64,000 bases of DNA, taken from positions 3,068,501 through 3,132,500 of the forward strand of contig NZ_JAPEPO010000001.1 of assembly GCF_026340095.1 (NCBI RefSeq). The letters run 5' to 3'. Position 1 is the stretch's first letter. Each line of letters starts with the position of its first letter. This DNA comes from Streptomyces sp. NBC_01446. GTDB lineage: Bacteria; Actinomycetota; Actinomycetes; Streptomycetales; Streptomycetaceae. The notes beneath the pieces were generated by a model. That model did not search any database and was not told the DNA's origin. It was given only the letters and a program-made list of their open reading frames with translations. The translations under genes were made by a program, and so were the position numbers. Below, piece by piece: positions 49,318-57,647 of this stretch.

Positions 49318-49815
49318 GTGCGAGAACGGCGCGCGTTCCAGGACGCTCGCCGGGCCCGGGAGTTCGAGGCGTTCGTCGCGGGCGCGGCAGGGCGGCTGCT
49401 CCATGCCGCGACGCTGCTCACCACGGAGCCGGCCGACGACAACCCACGCGCGCGGAAGCTGCTCACGTCGGCGCTCGCGCAGACGTACGCCTCCTGGGAC
49501 CGGCTGCGCGGCGAGGACCCCTACGACCGTGCCCGCAAGGAGCTCGCCCTGCGCTTCGCCCGCGCGGCCTGGCATCAGCACCGCGGGTACGGCGGCGTGC
49601 TGCGTCACCTGGGCCCGCAGGAGCGGCTGATCCTGGTATTGCGCCTGTACGAGGGGGTCGGCGAGGAGCAGGTGGCCGCGCTGCTCGGACTCCCCATGGA
49701 GCGCGTGCACGCCATCCACGCGCGCGCCATGGCGCTCGTCCTGCACCCGCCGCGCGGGCCCGCCCCGGCCGCCCCCCTTGGGGACGCGGGGGCCCTGGAG
49801 GAGGTGCCGTCATGA
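49318..49815 (+). CDS. Sigma-70-like protein (ECF/SigE-family type), possibly degenerate
   Basis: 165 aa, GTG 49318 behind GGAGGT. The N-terminal part (FEAFVAGAAGRLLHAATLLT then LLTSALAQTYASWDRLRGED) resembles region 2 of SigE-type ECF sigma factors, and LGPQERLILVLRLYEGVGEE followed by QVAALLGLPMERVHAIHARA is a region 4 HTH. The region 2.4 promoter-contact part is short, so promoter recognition is uncertain. ATGA coupling to a small membrane protein suggests a sigma/anti-sigma-like pair. Confidence 0.75.
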   Translation: MRERRAFQDARRAREFEAFVAGAAGRLLHAATLLTTEPADDNPRARKLLTSALAQTYASWDRLRGEDPYDRARKELALRFARAAWHQHRGYGGVLRHLGPQERLILVLRLYEGVGEEQVAALLGLPMERVHAIHARAMALVLHPPRGPAPAAPLGDAGALEEVPS

Positions 49816-50063
49816 ACGCACAGGCCCGCAGGGAACGCGAGGTCCGCGCGGTCCTGGAGGCCGCCCAGGGAGCGCTGCCGCCCGAGATCCACGCCGAGGC
49901 CGTGCGCCGGGGCGGGCGGATCCTGCGCCGCAGGAGGGTGCTGCGCCGCCTGACGTGGCTGGCGCTGTGCCTGGCGATGACCGTGTTCTTCGTATGGGCC
50001 CTGCTGGCCAGGCCCTGGGTGGAGCCGCCGTCCGGGACGACTCCACCCCTCACGGGCTGGTGA
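49812..50063 (+). CDS. Small membrane-anchored protein coupled to the sigma-like gene
   Basis: 83 aa, ATG 49812 overlapping the previous stop (ATGA). A helical, charged N-terminus (ARREREVRAVLEAAQGALPP, VRRGGRILRRRRVLRR) then one helix, LTWLALCLAMTVFFVWALLA, and a short external Pro-rich end. No zinc anti-sigma HxxxCxxC motif. The layout suits a membrane tether for the sigma-like protein, but this is inference. Confidence 0.7.
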   Translation: MNAQARREREVRAVLEAAQGALPPEIHAEAVRRGGRILRRRRVLRRLTWLALCLAMTVFFVWALLARPWVEPPSGTTPPLTGW

Positions 50064-50094
50064 CCGCGTGCCTCCTCCAGGAGGCCCTGCGCGG
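50064..50094. terminator. Bidirectional terminator before metB
   Basis: Nested inverted repeats: outer CCGCG / CGCGG and inner GCCTCCT / AGGAGGC, between convergent genes with only 33 bases between them. Confidence 0.7.
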
Positions 50095-50096
50095 GA

Positions 50097-51269
50097 TCAG
50101 CCGAGCGCCTGCTGGAGGTCGGCGAGCAGGTCGTCGGCCGACTCGATGCCCACGGAGAGGCGTACGAGGTCGCTGGGCACTTCGAGCGCCGAGCCCGCGA
50201 CCGAGGCGTGCGTCATGCGTCCCGGGTGCTCGATCAGGGACTCCACACCGCCCAGGGACTCGCCCAGGGTGAACAGCTTCGCCCGGTCGCAGACCGCCAC
50301 GGCGGCCTCCTCGCCGCCCTCGACCTGGAACGACACCATGCCGCCGAACGCCTTCATCTGCTTGGCCGCGACCTCGTGACCGGGGTGCTCCGGAAGGCCC
50401 GGGTACAGAACACGCGTCACGCGCGCGTGCCGGGACAGCATGTCGGCGACCTTCGTCGCGTTCTCGCTGTGCCGGTCCATCCGCACGGGCAGCGTCTTGA
50501 TGCCGCGCAGCACGAGCCAGGCGTCCATCGGCCCGGCGACGGCGCCCATCGCGTTCTGGTGGTACGCCAGCTCGTCGCCGAGCGCCGGGTCGGCGACGAT
50601 CAGCGCGCCGCCGACGACGTCCGAGTGACCGCCCATGTACTTGGTCAGGGAGTGCACGACGACGTCCGCGCCGAGGGCCAGCGGCTGCTGCAGGTACGGG
50701 CTCGCGAAGGTGTTGTCGACGACGAGCCGCGCCCCCGCCTCCCGCGCGACCTGCGCGACGGCGGCGATGTCGGTGATCCCGAGCAGCGGGTTGGACGGCG
50801 TCTCGACCCAGATGACCTTGGTCTTCGGGGTGAGCGCCGCGCGCACGGAGGCCGGGTCGCTGGTGTCGGCGACCGACCACTCCACGCCCCATCGCGAGAC
50901 GACCTTCGCGAACAGCCGGAACGTGCCGCCGTACGCGTCGTTCGGGATGACCACGTGATCGCCGGGGCTGAGGAGCGTACGGAGAAGGCAGTCCTCGGCG
51001 GCGAGCCCGGAGGCGAACGCGAGGCCTTGGCGGCCGCCTTCGAGGGCGGCGAGGTTCTCCTCCAGGGCGGTCCTGGTCGGGTTGGCGCTGCGGCTGTACT
51101 CGTAGCCGCCGCGCAGCCCGCCCACGCCGTCCTGCTTGTACGTGGAGACCTGGTAGATCGGGGGGACCACGGCGCCCGTCAGGGGGTCGGCCGTGTTGCC
51201 CGCGTGAATGGCCACGGTCTCGAACCCGTGACCGCCGTGGGCGTTCTGGCTGTTGTGCGTGTCGCTCAT
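50097..51269 (-). CDS. metB: Cystathionine gamma-synthase
   Basis: 390 aa from ATG 51269. Cys/Met metabolism PLP family: YEYSRSANPTRTALEENLAA (57-76), ASGLAAEDCLL, WVETPSNPLLGITDIAAVA, and Schiff-base Lys210 in VVHSLTKYMGGHSDVVGG, with the C-terminal SLGGVESLIEHPGRMTHAS. It could be a gamma-synthase (O-succinyl- or O-acetylhomoserine plus Cys) or a gamma-lyase; gamma-synthase is the usual annotation for this locus. No riboswitch was seen in the 91-base upstream gap. Confidence 0.92.
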   Translation of the reverse strand: MSDTHNSQNAHGGHGFETVAIHAGNTADPLTGAVVPPIYQVSTYKQDGVGGLRGGYEYSRSANPTRTALEENLAALEGGRQGLAFASGLAAEDCLLRTLLSPGDHVVIPNDAYGGTFRLFAKVVSRWGVEWSVADTSDPASVRAALTPKTKVIWVETPSNPLLGITDIAAVAQVAREAGARLVVDNTFASPYLQQPLALGADVVVHSLTKYMGGHSDVVGGALIVADPALGDELAYHQNAMGAVAGPMDAWLVLRGIKTLPVRMDRHSENATKVADMLSRHARVTRVLYPGLPEHPGHEVAAKQMKAFGGMVSFQVEGGEEAAVAVCDRAKLFTLGESLGGVESLIEHPGRMTHASVAGSALEVPSDLVRLSVGIESADDLLADLQQALG

Positions 51270-51360
51270 GCGGCCAGAGCGTAGTGCGCACACGGGCCTC
51301 GCGGCGTCCCTACCGGGCCTGGTTCGCCAATTGTCCGACCCTTCTGGTTCGCTTGTACGC

Positions 51361-52470
51361 ATGGGAATTCTCTGGGTCCTGATGGCAGTGGTCATGTTGG
51401 GGGCGGTGCTCGGCCCGTACCTGCTGCGCAGGCGCGGCGGCATACGCCAGGTCGCGCCCGGTTCGCCGGACGCCGCGGACCCGGCGGAGTACGGCTTCAT
51501 GCGCCAGGAGGACCTGGACGTGCGGCTCCCCGGCCCCGACCAGGACCTGTTGAACGTGATGTCGGTGGTCCAGCGCAACCAGGACTTCACCGCCGCCAAG
51601 CAGCTCCTCGCCGGCACGGGCAAGGAGAGCGAGCAGCGCTGGGAGCGCGTGCAGGCGATCGCCGGCGCCGCCGCCCTGGAGCTGGCGCAGACACCGCGGC
51701 TGGGAGCCGGATGGCTCCACGCGTGGCGTGCCCAGGAGCCCAAGGACCCGGGCGGGGCGCAGGTGTTCGCGGAGTTCCTGGTCCAGCAGGCCTGGCGGAA
51801 CGCGGGCGGTGAGGCCCAGGCAGACGAGCGGCGGATCATCCTGGAGGAGGCCAGGTCGGCCTGCGAGGACGCGGCGCTCCTGGCCCCCGGGGACCCGGTC
51901 CCCCACATCACGCATCTCGCCGTGGCCCGCGGCCTCGGGTACTCCCAGCACGACTTCGAGCAGCTCTGGCTCAAGATCCTCGACACGGCGCCGGGCCACA
52001 TGGGCGCCCACCTCGCGGGCCTGCGGTACTGGTGCGAGAAGTGGCACGGCTCGCGCGAGCTCGCCTTCGCCTTCGCCGAGGCCGCCGCCGCGCGCGCCCC
52101 GCGCGGTTCGCTCCTCGCCGCGCTCCCCCTCTTCGCGCTCTACGAGCACCTGCCCGAGGTCAATCTGGTGCGCAGCTTCTACCAGAGCGAGGTCGTCACC
52201 AAGTCGATCCACGGCGCGCTCTTCGCCGTCCAGGCCGCCCGTCCGGACGACCCGATGCTCGCCCACGTCCGCCACCTCCTGGTGTTCTTCCTGGTCCGCT
52301 GCGAGCGGTGGGCCGAGGCGATGGAGCAGCTGCTCCACGTCGACGGCCATGTCGGCGCGCTCCCCTGGACGACGGGCGCGGACCCGGCCGCGGACTACGC
52401 GGTGTACCGGGCGCTGGCGGTCGCGGGCTACGAGGCGAACGGCGGGAGCCCGGCGACGCTGCGCCACTGA
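51361..52470 (+). CDS. Membrane-anchored helical-repeat (TPR-like) protein
   Basis: 369 aa, ATG 51361. One N-terminal helix (MGILWVLMAVVMLGAVLGPY) followed by RRRGG, so the bulk is cytoplasmic. The body is made of helical pairs resembling degenerate TPRs (FAEFLVQQAWRNAGGEAQAD, DPVPHITHLAVARGLGYSQH, FEQLWLKILDTAPGHMGAHL). Common in streptomycetes; function unknown. Divergent from metB. Confidence 0.8.
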   Translation: MGILWVLMAVVMLGAVLGPYLLRRRGGIRQVAPGSPDAADPAEYGFMRQEDLDVRLPGPDQDLLNVMSVVQRNQDFTAAKQLLAGTGKESEQRWERVQAIAGAAALELAQTPRLGAGWLHAWRAQEPKDPGGAQVFAEFLVQQAWRNAGGEAQADERRIILEEARSACEDAALLAPGDPVPHITHLAVARGLGYSQHDFEQLWLKILDTAPGHMGAHLAGLRYWCEKWHGSRELAFAFAEAAAARAPRGSLLAALPLFALYEHLPEVNLVRSFYQSEVVTKSIHGALFAVQAARPDDPMLAHVRHLLVFFLVRCERWAEAMEQLLHVDGHVGALPWTTGADPAADYAVYRALAVAGYEANGGSPATLRH

Positions 52471-52485
52471 CCCTGCCCGTGCGAT

Positions 52486-52504
52486 GGGACGGAATTCCGG
52501 TCCC
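52486..52504 (+). terminator. Hairpin after the TPR-like gene
   Basis: GGGAC and GTCCC flank the palindrome GGAATTCC with one bulged base; 15 bases after the stop. Confidence 0.5.
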
Positions 52505-52645
52505 TTCGCGTACGTCGGCGAGGAGCGCCGAGCAGGCGGTGCGGCCCGACGAGCAGGCGTCACCCGTCAGCCGATCGGTGATCGTTTTCGGTCAAGGTTC
52601 TCCCGGGCCGCATGACAGCACCGCTCTGTCGCCACGATTTCCCTC

Positions 52646-53062
52646 ATGGCGACTTCGGGGGCAAAGAGCAGGCGTTTCGGCGGACTGGACCAGTGGTGGG
52701 GCGTCCTGGCCGGCGCCCTTCTGGTCGCCGCATGGATCAACTCCGCCGCCGGTCCGGCGGTTGTCATCACGCTCTCCGCGGCCGTGCTCGTGTGGTGCTT
52801 CTTCCAAGCGCCCGTGACGTGCGGTGCACCCGTGCGAGGACGAGCGGACGGCTGCCGCAACAACGCCTCGGGACTGCTGCTGGGGTGCCACATCCACCAG
52901 CACCGGTGGCAGAAACTGAAGATGCTGATCTTCCGGCGACAGGTGCGCGCTTTCTGCTCCGGTCTGTTCTCGGACGGCAAGGCGGCGATCGTCACACTGG
53001 CCGGCGTGGGCAGCTTCATCTCGGGTCTGGCCGCTCTGGTCCCCGGCGTGATCGTCACATGA
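52646..53062 (+). CDS. Small membrane protein of unknown function
   Basis: 138 aa, ATG 52646. Two N-terminal helices (WWGVLAGALLVAAWINSAAG and VVITLSAAVLVWCFFQAPV), a Cys/His-containing loop (GCRNNASGLLLGCHIHQHRW) and a third helix at the C-terminus (AAIVTLAGVGSFISGLAALV). Basic loop residues suggest an internal location. No family recognised; the surrounding genes are also small and unrecognised. Confidence 0.6.
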   Translation: MATSGAKSRRFGGLDQWWGVLAGALLVAAWINSAAGPAVVITLSAAVLVWCFFQAPVTCGAPVRGRADGCRNNASGLLLGCHIHQHRWQKLKMLIFRRQVRAFCSGLFSDGKAAIVTLAGVGSFISGLAALVPGVIVT

Positions 53063-53248
53063 CGGCACCCGCTCCCTCCTCCGTCGCCGTCCCGGCCATC
53101 GGGTGGTCAAGGGGTGGCCAGGTCGTGGCCAAGGCGCCGTATGCGTTCGGCATGTGGCCCCGGCGGCGGGTGACATAGCAGGATTTGCCCTTTCCTTCGC
53201 TGGCTAATGTGACGGAACGAAAGCGTCCGCGCCGAAGGGGAGACAGCG

Positions 53249-53560
53249 GTGGAGGTGCCGATACGTTCGCGGCTCCTCGACTACGTGGGCGGCGTCGACG
53301 CGGGGGCGCTCGCGCACGATGACGGGGCGGGCCCGAAGCCCGGTGTTCCCGCCTACCACACGGCCGTGTACGTACCGGTCGTGATCGGCGCGACCGGCGT
53401 CATCGATCACGCCTTCCACGAGCACTGGAGCGAGGACATCCACAAGGACGGCGTGGTGGGCGGTGTGCTGCACGGCAGCGGTCATGTCCTCTCCCAGACC
53501 GGGGACGACTTCAAGCGACTTGGGAAGGACGTCTGGGGTGGCATCAAGAGCATCTTCTGA
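53249..53560 (+). CDS. Hypothetical small protein
   Basis: 103 aa, GTG 53249 behind GGGGAG. His-rich centre (VIDHAFHEHWSEDIHKDG) and Gly/His repeats (GGVLHGSGHVLS) ending in an amphipathic stretch FKRLGKDVWGGIKSIF. No domain recognised. The next frame begins close to its end. Confidence 0.55.
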   Translation: MEVPIRSRLLDYVGGVDAGALAHDDGAGPKPGVPAYHTAVYVPVVIGATGVIDHAFHEHWSEDIHKDGVVGGVLHGSGHVLSQTGDDFKRLGKDVWGGIKSIF

Positions 53561-53585
53561 GGTTCCCGCTGCGGGGGCCTCGCCC

Positions 53586-54074
53586 GTGCCGGGCGGTGGA
53601 CGGATTCCCGTGCTGCCCGGGCTCGGGACCAGTTGGTACGAGCGCGGGGCGCGGTACTGGATGCGGCGTACCGGGACCGGCGTGCTGTGGCTGGTCGTGC
53701 TGGCGTTCTTCTGTTTCGTCTCGCTGAGCCTCTACTCGGGGTTCCGTGAGGCGCTGCCGTCGGGCGTGCGCAGCGTGTGGGACGTGGTGCAGGTCGTCGC
53801 GGCCTGTGTGGGCGCCGTCTGGGGTTGGATCGTGCAGCGGCGGGCGCACCGCAGGGACCTGCTGGACCCGCCCGGTCCCGGGCGGACGCGTGCCGCGCGG
53901 CGTGCTTCCGTCCGGCGCTCCACCGGTCTGGCCGTCCTCGGCCGTGGCCTCGTGGTGATCGCGGCTCCCGTCATGCCGGCGTTCGCCGCGTTCTGCGTGG
54001 GCTGGAGCGTCGCCGCGCTCACCGTGCGCGAGTATCCGACCGAGGTCGGCGCGCGGCGGGCGATGCAGGGGTAG
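53586..54074 (+). CDS. Small membrane protein
   Basis: About 162 aa from GTG 53586; the true start is uncertain, as the open frame reaches back inside the previous gene. Four hydrophobic segments: GVLWLVVLAFFCFVSLSLYS, VVQVVAACVGAVWGWIV, LGRGLVVIAAPVMPAFAAFC and continuing. Arg-rich internal loop (RRAHRRDLLDPPGPGRTRAA). Unknown function. Confidence 0.55.
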   Translation: MPGGGRIPVLPGLGTSWYERGARYWMRRTGTGVLWLVVLAFFCFVSLSLYSGFREALPSGVRSVWDVVQVVAACVGAVWGWIVQRRAHRRDLLDPPGPGRTRAARRASVRRSTGLAVLGRGLVVIAAPVMPAFAAFCVGWSVAALTVREYPTEVGARRAMQG

Positions 54075-54098
54075 GCGGGGTGGGCTCGCCGCGTGAGA

Positions 54099-54130
54099 GG
54101 GCGTATCGGCGGGCGTATAGGCGGGCGTGC
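54099..54130. repeat. Short 12-bp tandem repeat after a stop codon
   Basis: GGGCGTATCGGC, GGGCGTATAGGC and a partial third unit, between two convergent genes. Confidence 0.6.
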
Positions 54131-54134
54131 GAGG

Positions 54135-55073
54135 TCAAGGGTGGCCGCCCGAGGCGCGCAGCGCCGTCGCGTGGCGGCGCAGGGGCTCGATCTCCTCGGT
54201 GGCGCGCTCCAGTTCAGTCAGCCAGGTCCGTATCCGGGTGTCGTCCGCGGCGTGCTTCAGGCACTCGCCGAGTGCCGCGGTGAGGACCTTGAGCTTGTTC
54301 TCGTAGACCGTGATGTAGTCGTCCATAGCCGTGCGGGCGGGGTGGACCGTGGAGTTGAAGAGCACGCCGACGCTCTCGCCGCCGGACGGGGCCAGTTCGC
54401 GCACGCGGCCGGCCATCCGGGACAGGCGCTCCCTGATCTCGTCGGGGCTTTCCCAGGCCGGAGGCCCGTAGGCCAGCACCCGGACGGATTCCCATGTCGC
54501 GCTCGCCCGGCCCTTCTTCGTCCTTCCGCAGTCGAGGGACAGGTTCACCCCGTAGAAGTCCCTCCCCCGCTCCGCCTCCGTCGCCACCAGGGACACGGTG
54601 AATCTGTCCACGGTGCCCGCAGGGATCAGCTGACTGACGGAGTGGCGGTAACTCCCTTCCCTGAGCGGGAAGTTGACGGCGTACGCGGCGCTCGGGCCCA
54701 TTCGTCTCTGCTGCGCCGGCAGAGGTGCGGTGATCGACGCCCCGGGCAGGACGAGGACGAACGGCGGCTCGATCGGGGGGACGTGAAGCAGGCCCTCCAC
54801 GTCCACCTGCACGCGTCGCACGATGCCGTCCAGGTCGCCCTCGTTGCAGACGGCGATGTCCAGGACCGGGCGCTCCGGGACCAGTTCGCCCAGAACACGC
54901 GCGTCCGCGTCCGGCTCCGCGAGCACCGACTCCGCGTCCTTCACCGTGACGTCGACGAAGCTGATCGCCCCGTCCTGCTTCCGCCGCGCCCGCAGCGTCG
55001 CCCACGCCGCGATGACCGCGCCGACGGCCGCCGCCGCGATTCCCCCGACGACCCCCATGACCGCAACCAGCAT
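54135..55073 (-). CDS. Anchored protein of unknown function
   Basis: 312 aa, ATG 55073. One N-terminal helix, VMGVVGGIAAAAVGAVIAAW, then RARRK. Residues 40-200 look beta-rich (SFVDVTVKDAESVLAE, RPVLDIAVCNEGDLDGIVRR) and the last 100 residues are helical and charged, probably coiled coil (ENKLKVLTAALGECLKHAAD, TWLTELERATEEIEPLRRHA). No known family. It starts about 100 bases from the left side of the IS110 element. Confidence 0.6.
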   Translation of the reverse strand: MLVAVMGVVGGIAAAAVGAVIAAWATLRARRKQDGAISFVDVTVKDAESVLAEPDADARVLGELVPERPVLDIAVCNEGDLDGIVRRVQVDVEGLLHVPPIEPPFVLVLPGASITAPLPAQQRRMGPSAAYAVNFPLREGSYRHSVSQLIPAGTVDRFTVSLVATEAERGRDFYGVNLSLDCGRTKKGRASATWESVRVLAYGPPAWESPDEIRERLSRMAGRVRELAPSGGESVGVLFNSTVHPARTAMDDYITVYENKLKVLTAALGECLKHAADDTRIRTWLTELERATEEIEPLRRHATALRASGGHP

Positions 55074-55169
55074 CGCGCTCCCCGCCCCCGCTCCCCGCCC
55101 CGCCCGAACGTCATGAGCCCCTACGTCCGGCAGCCGTCACAAGCCGCTCTCGCAGCGTAGGTGCGACCA

Positions 55170-55392
55170 CTGACATTGATGGTGGTACTCAGGTTCCGAT
55201 GGTCGTGACTCTGCCACTGACTGACGTCCTGCTGGACTGTCCTCAAGTTGTTCTGTCCGGCCATCGGGACCTGTTCTCATGGCTCCGGCCGGGTGGAACA
55301 TGACCTCATAGGAGCTTGGTCAGAAGCCCCCTCAATGTCTTGTCTGCGCCACCCGGCCGGCGCCCACCTTCGGCTGGGAAGGCACCATCAGC
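55170..55392 (+). ncRNA. Putative bridge RNA region of the IS110 element
   Basis: The long left non-coding end precedes the transposase gene, where IS110 elements encode their bridge RNA. Visible pairing includes CACCCGGCCGG / GCTCCGGCCGGGTGG around 55290 and 55345, and GCCCACCTTCGGCTGGG. The RNA limits and loops were not resolved. Confidence 0.4.
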
Positions 55393-56607
55393 ATGACATC
55401 AGCGGGCACGCAGGACGCGGCGGTCCAGGAGGTCTTCGGAGGGGTCGACTCCCATGCCGACACCCTCCACGTCGCAGTCATCAGCAGTAACGGCAGCCAC
55501 CTCGCGGACGCCGAGTTCACCACCACAGGCGCCGGATACGCCGCGGCCCTGGCCTATCTCGACGCCCACGGCCGCGTACTCGCCCTCGGCGTGGAAGGCA
55601 CCGCTTCCTACGGAGCGGGCTTCACCCGCGCCGCCCGCTCACACGGACACCGGGTCTTCGAGGTGAACCGGCCGGACCGGGCCGAACGCCGCCGCACCGG
55701 CAAGTCCGACCCCATCGACGCCTACGCGGCCGCCAGGGCCGCCCTGTCCGGCCGGGCCTCCAGCGCACCCAAAGACGACACCGTCGCCGGCATACGTGCC
55801 CTGCACAACGCCGCCCGCTCCGCCATCAAGGCACGCACCGCGGCCCTCAACCAGATCGGGCAGATTCTCGTCACCGCGCCCGAAGGCATCCGCGCCAAAT
55901 ACGGGCAGCTCAAGGGAACCAACCGCACCGAGACCCTGGCCCGGATACGGCCGACCGGTGACACGGTCCACGTCGCGGTCCTCACCGCGCTCAAAAGCCT
56001 CGCCCGACGTGTCAAGGACCTCACCGCCGAACACGAGGCCCTGACCCGCACCCTGGACAAGGAGGTCACCGACCACAATCCCGGCCTGCGAGCCACCCAC
56101 GGAGTCGGCCCCGACACCGCCGCCCAGCTCCTGGTCAGCGCCGGAGGCAATCCCGACCGGATGCGCACCGAGGCGGCATTCGCCGCCCTCTGCGGAGCCG
56201 CACCCGTCCCCGCCTCCAGCGGCAAGACCAACCGGCACCGCCTGTCACGAGGCGGTGACCGGGCAGCCAACGCGGCTCTCTACCGCATCGCTCTGGTCCG
56301 CATGGCCAGCGACACCCGCACCCGCGCCTACGTGGAGCGACAAATCGCCGCCGGCCGCACGAAGAAGGAGACCATCCGACTCCTGAAGCGAGCCATCGCC
56401 CGGGAGATATTCCGCTGCCTGACCACCAAAGTCGCCGTCCCCGGCATCGCAGACCTACGCCCCCTGAGGCAATCGAAGAACCTCACCCTCACCGCCGCAG
56501 CCCAACACCTCGGAGTCTGGCCCGCCACCATCTCCACCCTCGAACGCGGAACCCGCCGAGACGACAACCTCGCCCACGCCTACCGCGAGTGGCTCACTGC
56601 CGCTTGA
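55393..56607 (+). CDS. IS110-family transposase with C-terminal HTH
   Basis: 404 aa. The N-terminal RuvC-like DEDD domain has GGVDSHADTLHVAV with Asp19, GVEGTASYGAG with Glu68, and KSDPIDAYAAARAA with Asp106 and Asp109. A coiled region, then a helix-hairpin-helix (HGVGPDTAAQLL) and the C-terminal Tnp domain with PASSGKTNRHRLSRGGDRAA holding the nucleophile Ser region. Beyond the usual end, residues about 360-404 (NLTLTAAAQHLGVWPATIST, LERGTRRDDN) form an XRE-like HTH not found in model IS110 transposases. ATG 55393. Frame intact, probably active. Confidence 0.93.
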   Translation: MTSAGTQDAAVQEVFGGVDSHADTLHVAVISSNGSHLADAEFTTTGAGYAAALAYLDAHGRVLALGVEGTASYGAGFTRAARSHGHRVFEVNRPDRAERRRTGKSDPIDAYAAARAALSGRASSAPKDDTVAGIRALHNAARSAIKARTAALNQIGQILVTAPEGIRAKYGQLKGTNRTETLARIRPTGDTVHVAVLTALKSLARRVKDLTAEHEALTRTLDKEVTDHNPGLRATHGVGPDTAAQLLVSAGGNPDRMRTEAAFAALCGAAPVPASSGKTNRHRLSRGGDRAANAALYRIALVRMASDTRTRAYVERQIAAGRTKKETIRLLKRAIAREIFRCLTTKVAVPGIADLRPLRQSKNLTLTAAAQHLGVWPATISTLERGTRRDDNLAHAYREWLTAA

Positions 56608-56659
56608 CAGCCAATAGGAGCATCAACGGGCTGTGCTCGCGGTGTCCGGGACGGTGTCC

Positions 56660-57091
56660 TCACGCCGCGAGACGTACCTCGCCCTGGCGCGCGGGCGCCC
56701 GGCGGGCGGCAGGCCGTGAGGTCGGAGTCGCGAGGCGGAGCAGTTCGGACCGACCGAGAGCCAGGACGTCAGCGAGGCCGAGGCCCAGGGCGTGGGCGGC
56801 GGCCGCCAGGACCTCCGACGACGCCTCCTTGAGGCCGCGCTCGATCTCGGAGAGGTACGGCAGGGAGATTCGGGCGGCGTCGGCCACGTCCTTCAGCGTG
56901 CGTTCCTGGGCGAGGCGCTCACGGCGCAGGACGTCCCCCACGATGTCGCGCCAGAGCGGCTCCTTGGACGGGGGCCCGGCAGGCTCCGCCGGGGCGGGAC
57001 GCCACTCCGGGCGCGACTCCGAGCGCAGATCCGGGCGCAGGTCCGGGTGCAGAGGGATGACGCGGGCGTGGTTCGACGCGTGGCTGCTCAC
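56660..57091 (-). CDS. ClgR/PopR-type XRE regulator with C-terminal LAA
   Basis: 143 aa from GTG 57091. Acidic/Pro-rich N-terminus, then an [46 protein letters not shown] and [20 protein letters not shown], very close to the Clp-gene activators ClgR and PopR of Streptomyces. The protein ends GEVRLAA; the two terminal alanines of PopR and ClgR are recognised by Clp proteases, so this regulator may be unstable in the same way. No clp gene is in the window. Confidence 0.82.
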   Translation of the reverse strand: MSSHASNHARVIPLHPDLRPDLRSESRPEWRPAPAEPAGPPSKEPLWRDIVGDVLRRERLAQERTLKDVADAARISLPYLSEIERGLKEASSEVLAAAAHALGLGLADVLALGRSELLRLATPTSRPAARRAPARQGEVRLAA

Positions 57092-57166
57092 GGGTTCAGC
57101 GTAGGAGCGGCCCACGCGGTGCGGCCCACCGTTCTGCCCCCGGCATAACGGTGGGCGTAGCACCCG

Positions 57167-57523
57167 TCACACGCGCCCCCGTCCCACCTCGGCCCGCATC
57201 CGCGCAGCCGTAGTCGACGGGTCGTACCCCTGCGGAACCCCCTCCACGAAGATCACCTCGCCGTCCAGGTTCCGTGTCCGGAGCGGGATGAGCTCCTGGT
57301 AGGCGTCGGAGTCGTACCAGCCGTGGGCCGCAGCCTTGTCAGGGAACGAGATGACGACGACGCCCCCCGGCCACGACCCCTCGATGTCCTCCGGCTGGGC
57401 GCCGTGCACAAGGAAGCGGCCGCCGAACGGGTCGAGGGTCGACTGGATGCGCTCCATGTAGTCGAAGACCTCTTCGTTCGGCACGGTGGTGTTGCGGAGG
57501 GCGGCGATGGCGTAGGCGGTCAT
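57167..57523 (-). CDS. DUF1330 family protein
   Basis: 118 aa, ATG 57523 with GAGGA upstream. Ferredoxin-like dimeric alpha/beta fold (ABM-like): YAIAALRNTTVPNEEVFDYM, GRFLVHGAQPEDIEGSWPGG, VVVISFPDKAAAHGWYDSDA, YQELIPLRTRNLDGEVIFVE. Function unknown; often near oxidoreductases. It lies downstream of the alcohol dehydrogenase gene behind a hairpin. Confidence 0.88.
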   Translation of the reverse strand: MTAYAIAALRNTTVPNEEVFDYMERIQSTLDPFGGRFLVHGAQPEDIEGSWPGGVVVISFPDKAAAHGWYDSDAYQELIPLRTRNLDGEVIFVEGVPQGYDPSTTAARMRAEVGRGRV

Positions 57524-57531
57524 GAGGTCCT

Positions 57532-57570
57532 CCCCGGCAGGATCGGTTCGATGACCCGATCCTGCCGGGG
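57532..57570 (-). terminator. Hairpin between the alcohol dehydrogenase and DUF1330 genes
   Basis: Perfect 15-bp stem CCCCGGCAGGATCGG / CCGATCCTGCCGGGG with a 9-base loop. It ends the alcohol dehydrogenase transcript and lies 8 bases before the DUF1330 start. Confidence 0.85.
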
Positions 57571-57589
57571 GACGGACGGACCGTCGATT

Positions 57590-57640
57590 ACGCCTCAGGT
57601 AATGCCCCGGGTGATGCCCTGGGTAATGCGTCGGGCAACG
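57590..57640. repeat. Degenerate 14-bp tandem repeat after the dehydrogenase stop
   Basis: Minus strand shows three to four copies of GCATTACCCRGG (GCATTACCC, GCATCACCC, GCATTACCT) directly after the TGA at 57648. Confidence 0.65.
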
Positions 57641-57647
57641 GCGAGGG

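Larger units (their letters stand above)
55170..56627 (+). mobile_element. IS110-family insertion sequence (ends approximate)
   Basis: Complete transposase gene preceded by about 220 bases of non-coding DNA and followed at once by TTGACA (56604-56609), which overlaps the stop codon. IS110 elements lack terminal inverted repeats; in their circular form a -35 box in the right end joins a -10 box in the left end to drive a guide (bridge) RNA. ATAGGAGC occurs at both 55308-55315 and 56614-56621. Exact boundaries cannot be set from one copy. Confidence 0.7.
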
